Notes under the pieces: model-generated | Database searches by the model: none | What the model was told of the DNA's origin: nothing | Seen by the model: only the letters and a program-made list of their open reading frames with translations | DNA from: Ecdyonurus torrentis | Taxonomy: Eukaryota > Arthropoda > Insecta > Ephemeroptera > Heptageniidae | Direction: 5' to 3' | Assembly: GCA_949318235.1 (NCBI GenBank) | Contig: OX439131.1 | Coordinates: forward strand, 1,602,169-1,666,168 | Length of the DNA: 64,000 bases | Shown here: piece by piece, positions 60,214 through 64,000 of the stretch | How the letters are laid out: each line of letters opens with the position of its first letter | Position numbering within the stretch: position 1 is the stretch's first letter | Made by a program: the position numbers and the translations under genes

Positions 60214-60815
60214 ATGTTTCTATAGTTTGAATGAATAACTTTGATTATAAACATATTGAATAATTCAATTTAATGTGCATAATTAATATTAAATGTAATG
60301 TCTATAGTTTTATACGCTGTGTACAGACACAGTATTATTTACTGTAGTATGTAAGTAGACAATTTAATGTATAACCTTCAACAATCGTAATCCTTGCATA
60401 TTTGATTGTAGGCGAGTAGGAAAAAAAAAAAAAAAAAAAAAAATTGCATTTGAAAAAAATACAATTTCTATATAAAATAAAACTAATCCAATCGTCATCC
60501 AACAATAAACCTTCGTGTTTCAAAGAGAACGAATGCACGATCTTTTCAAACAACACTTAATTCGTCCATCCACTGCCATATATAGACATTAAAACCATTA
60601 TAAAATTAAACATAGAATATTTCTGTAATCCTGATGATACCGCTATGATCTCAATGTCAAATGTAACTTTAATTAAGCATGAACCATAAATAATTAAATT
60701 TAGAGATAATATTTTAGATGCAAAGTGCATTCAGATTTTTTTTTAAAAAACCACACCCACTTTGCTTGGAGCTATAGACCTCCAAACGTCAAAATATATA
60801 AATGCTGCATAATAT

Positions 60816-60861
<46 letters not shown>
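60816..60861 (+). repeat. Compound (AT)n(AG)n microsatellite
   Basis: AT run 60816-60838 passes directly into an AG run to 60861. Confidence 0.9.
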
Positions 60862-62140
60862 CCTTGTTTTCTCCTGTACCAATACAATGTCAATCTGTTA
60901 TTATTACGAGATGACAAAAGATGTTCACGACACGTCAGTTAAATTTTGTTATTGTTGACATTAGCACGAAGTTCAGTGCATATCAAACACTTCCCATTGT
61001 TTATTGTAATTGTGCGATGAAGACAAAGAAGGCCGTTCTGCACTACAGACGTAACTTTGTGTTTTTTGATTAGTTGTATATCTGGAGAAAGGGCGGTGAA
61101 TGAGGTAGCGATGTAAGGAGGGAAAGTGACGAGAAAGTGAACGCTAACTCACTTGGAAATACATCACTTTATTTATCACGCACGCAACTATATTCTATAT
61201 GGCTCAATTTATCTTCTAATGAAATAATTAAATTGCTGATGTAAGCCTCAACACTTTTTTTATTTATGCATTTTCTGCATGATCGTTATTTTTTCATTAA
61301 TTAAGCCCAATTTTTTTTTCAGATTAATTTTTTGAAACTTCGGAATATCTTTCAACTATTTTTTAAAGTTTTGAAGAATGATGATAAAAATAGGCTATCA
61401 ATACATGGTTTTTCTATATCATAAGTCAATAATTAGTGCAAAACATCTTTTTTCGAAATTGTATAATTATTCTAAAGTTGTTTTACAATTTCTGAACAAA
61501 TCAATTTAATGAATTAAATTTTGGTTCTATTAGAATATTTGATATTTTGAGGAACTAATTCTCATTGCACAAATACGTATAAAAATGGAATCTTAAATCG
61601 CCTATTTGTTGAAATTCAAGCCCTCTGTTCTCATAAGTTTCAGATCGCAATTCTATATGGTATTCTTATTTCCTTCAAGTTATAAACACCGATGTTTAAA
61701 TTGTTATCACTTCCTATATTGAGCACCGTTACGCGAGAGACAATCAGTTTGATCACTTATACGGACCAATTCGTTTTCTTTTACTATAACAGTAATTTTC
61801 CAATAATGTCAATTTGAAGAGCATAAAAAACACTTTTGGTGGTTTCAATTTCACGTTGTTTTTTTAATCCAACGGTTCCTAGTGGTTTTGTCTATGTGGT
61901 TTGATATGCCAACTAAACTGCATTATTGGACTTTTATACACTCTTTTGTTTTTAACGATTTTTTTTTTGGTCGCTTGTATATGTGAGCCATTATAATATT
62001 GATATTTAGAGCTCTTTGTCTTTCTGTATAATATTGGATAAAAGAACTCGGAAATATATTCTGAAATTGGCCTATTTTTTCCCTTTGCTTTATATATACA
62101 TACGTTTCTTGATTTGAGTTTTTAAGATTAGAGCAATATC

Positions 62141-62143
<3 letters not shown>

Positions 62144-62227
<84 letters not shown>
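62144..62227 (+). repeat. (CT)n microsatellite
   Basis: Pure run of about 84 bases. Confidence 0.95.
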
Positions 62228-62230
<3 letters not shown>

Positions 62231-62659
62231 ACATCCGATTTCATATCAAAATGCATGTATATTTGATACATATTGCTTTCAAATATTTCATAGCTCTATA
62301 TAACATTAACTGTTACACTGTGAGATATTTACTGAGAAGATATTAACTGCAATTATTGTTTAATGTCCTCGCATGCAGTCAGCACAGTCTTGTATGCAAT
62401 TGTGCATTAGATGAGAATTGAAATTACTGTACGAAATTGTTTTTACGTTGTGATTCATCACACCTATATATATTTCTTGTTTAAATATTTATTGCTATAT
62501 ATACATATTTTATTATATAGGTAACAGTTGAATATCTATAGATATTATATATATATAATAAAGCTAGAACAGCACAGCATGTGATATCTCTATATTAAAA
62601 GATGAATGTTTCTCGCCTAACTTATATTATGCTTATTTGGTAAACTAATGCTACTTACG

Positions 62660-62812
62660 GGCGGTGACGTACCACCAATCAGAGGCGCTAAAAAAACTTA
62701 GCATACCTCTAATGGGATTACACTTTTTTCCGATTTTTGTGAAAACTACTGCGCCGATTCCGGAATATTTTGAATCAGGATTACTAAGCTTAAACGTGTT
62801 TTAAGCCTGTAT
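62660..62812 (+). mobile_element. Family H-like fragment
   Basis: GTGAAAACTACTGCGCCGAT, TCCGGAATATTTTGAA and AAACGTGTTTTAAGCC match the right half of family H. The left part differs. Confidence 0.45.
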
Positions 62813-63736
62813 TATTATCATTATTATTTTTTTTCATCGCCGGTAAGAAGCATTGTGTTATACTCTCCATAATTATATTGTTACGTATAGAGGAAAAGTA
62901 GTCTCTGTCAGTGTATGTCCAATAAGATAAAGCACAGAAAACTGCTTCCTACGCGATATTATTTCGTACATTGTTTTATACTGCGGCGCTTTACAGTTTA
63001 TCCTGCGCTTACATATACATTGCAGATTTATTATTTGTGCCTTTCACTCTGCAAGTGCACACCAAGGAAATAACAATTAAGCTATAATATATCTCTGATA
63101 ATACTTAATTATTAGAGAGGATGGAGCTTATATACTGCAGTTAAAGTTCAAATGCAAATAAATAGTTTTATGTCGATGTAATGAGATTCACTTTGTGTAA
63201 ATAGCAATGTAAACGATTGATCGATGAAGAAACCAGCTACGAGATGATTTTGTACATTTGGTATCCTTGATAAGAGTAATCATGCATTGCAAACACGTGC
63301 GAAGAAAATTATTGTATTTTATAATATGGCCTTTTGAAGCAAATAAATAATAAGATATTTTATTGAACATCATGCATCAGTAGCATAGATTGCGATCGTG
63401 TTCTTGTATATAGCTTTTTATTTCTGAAGCAAAGTTACTTCCTTTGTAACAGTTTATTCTGGATGAAAAAGCTGGATTTATCTTTTCTTTTTTTCTTTTT
63501 TTTTTTTCTGATGGATTATTTTGTTCTAGTTATTTTTTAAAGTGTCATTCAAGCAAATGCGCAATAGAAATTGCTTGCTCTAAAACTTATAACATATGGT
63601 ATTTATATTGCATATATGATGTATAAAATACTTTCCAAATTTATCCAATTTAAATTCAGGAAAACAAAAGCTTTGAGGCTCAGTAAGTTACATTAAATAT
63701 TTCATTACCGAGAGCAATTCTATATCTCTAAGGGTT
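62813..63736. other. No gene seen
   Basis: Contains a weak relative of the 156-bp tandem unit near 62895-62965, otherwise AT-rich. Confidence 0.45.
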
Positions 63737-63846
63737 GTAAGCTGCAACCTCTAGTTAAACCTTAGTTGTCTTTTTTTAATTGTTGCAACAATCAAAATAA
63801 CAACTTAACTACGGTTTAACTAGTTATAGTTAGCGTCGCAGCTTAC
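63737..63846. mobile_element. Family D palindromic MITE, copy 2
   Basis: Same 110-bp fold-back as at 44553, differing at a few positions (for example TTAGTTGTC against TTAGTTATC, and GTTATAGTTAGCG against GTTAGTTAGTG). This suggests recent spread. Confidence 0.8.
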
Positions 63847-64000
63847 GGGGGTAAGTTGATTCATTTCCCTCATAAGAAAACATGTTAAATGAAGACAGTA
63901 AGACAAAGTCGTCTGCTAGCACTTTGTTAGTATTGTTGCATGGCCTAGCTCTCAGTTTGTTTATTTTTTGACTATACCCCTCCCTGAGCCTTTAACTTTA

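Larger units (their letters stand above)
60214..62659. other. No gene seen
   Basis: AT-rich; A-tract about 60420-60442, AT/AG and CT microsatellites. Confidence 0.5.

Overview
This window looks like AT-rich nuclear DNA from an invertebrate animal (G+C about 28-30% by eye). Signs are spliced-gene signals, tRNA-derived SINEs, a non-LTR retrotransposon relic, many short inverted-repeat (MITE-like) families, long dinucleotide microsatellites and A/T homopolymers of up to 56 bases. There are no bacterial-style operons, ribosome binding sites or CRISPR arrays. I cannot name the species.

Genes are sparse. The only protein-coding gene I recognise is the first coding exon of a FEM1-family (A/C type) ankyrin-repeat protein at 25156-25215 on the + strand. 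It has an in-frame stop just upstream and a clean GT donor. I found no later FEM1 exon, so the gene probably continues beyond the right edge through a very long intron. Weak exon-like pieces lie at 9101-9306, 22513-22632, 29193-29586 and 33897-33910, all unassigned. GC-richer, promoter-like patches lie at 19240-19580, 24880-25155, 33838-33910, 45370-45600 and 49870-50050.

The rest is mostly repeats. I name the families A to O for this window only. A (about 11 copies, about 200 bp) ends in CACGGAAA/TTTCCGTG-like sequence. B (about 310 bp) ends in TATAGGGTGTATGC. C has a shared core with a CRE-like site. D and E are short palindromes. G is about 700 bp. H, I, K, L, M and O have 2 to 5 copies. 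J, N, F, an 8-bp-TSD element at 20276-20786 and a 47-bp-TIR element at 27631-27888 are single here. Retroelements are a LINE reverse-transcriptase 3' relic (about 50945-51545, - strand), a SINE (36240-36540, - strand), two more tRNA-like SINE heads, and three 3' tails with (ATT)n.

Layout: 1-5 kb has small inverted-repeat elements, a 145-bp tandem array and a C element. 5-14 kb has microsatellites, A/B/J/O/K elements, a 156-bp tandem array and a GA-rich minisatellite. 14-25 kb has M and I elements, a GC-rich patch, the 8-bp-TSD element and the FEM1 leader. 25-45 kb is mainly intron-like repeat DNA (N, L, C, I, SINEs, a large palindrome at 42.2-42.9 kb). 45-64 kb has further A/B/C/D/E/G/L elements, the LINE relic and long A, GA and CT tracts.

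No clear new gene system was found. The most unusual global signal is at least 19 copies of the palindrome TGACGTCA, about half carried by B and C elements.
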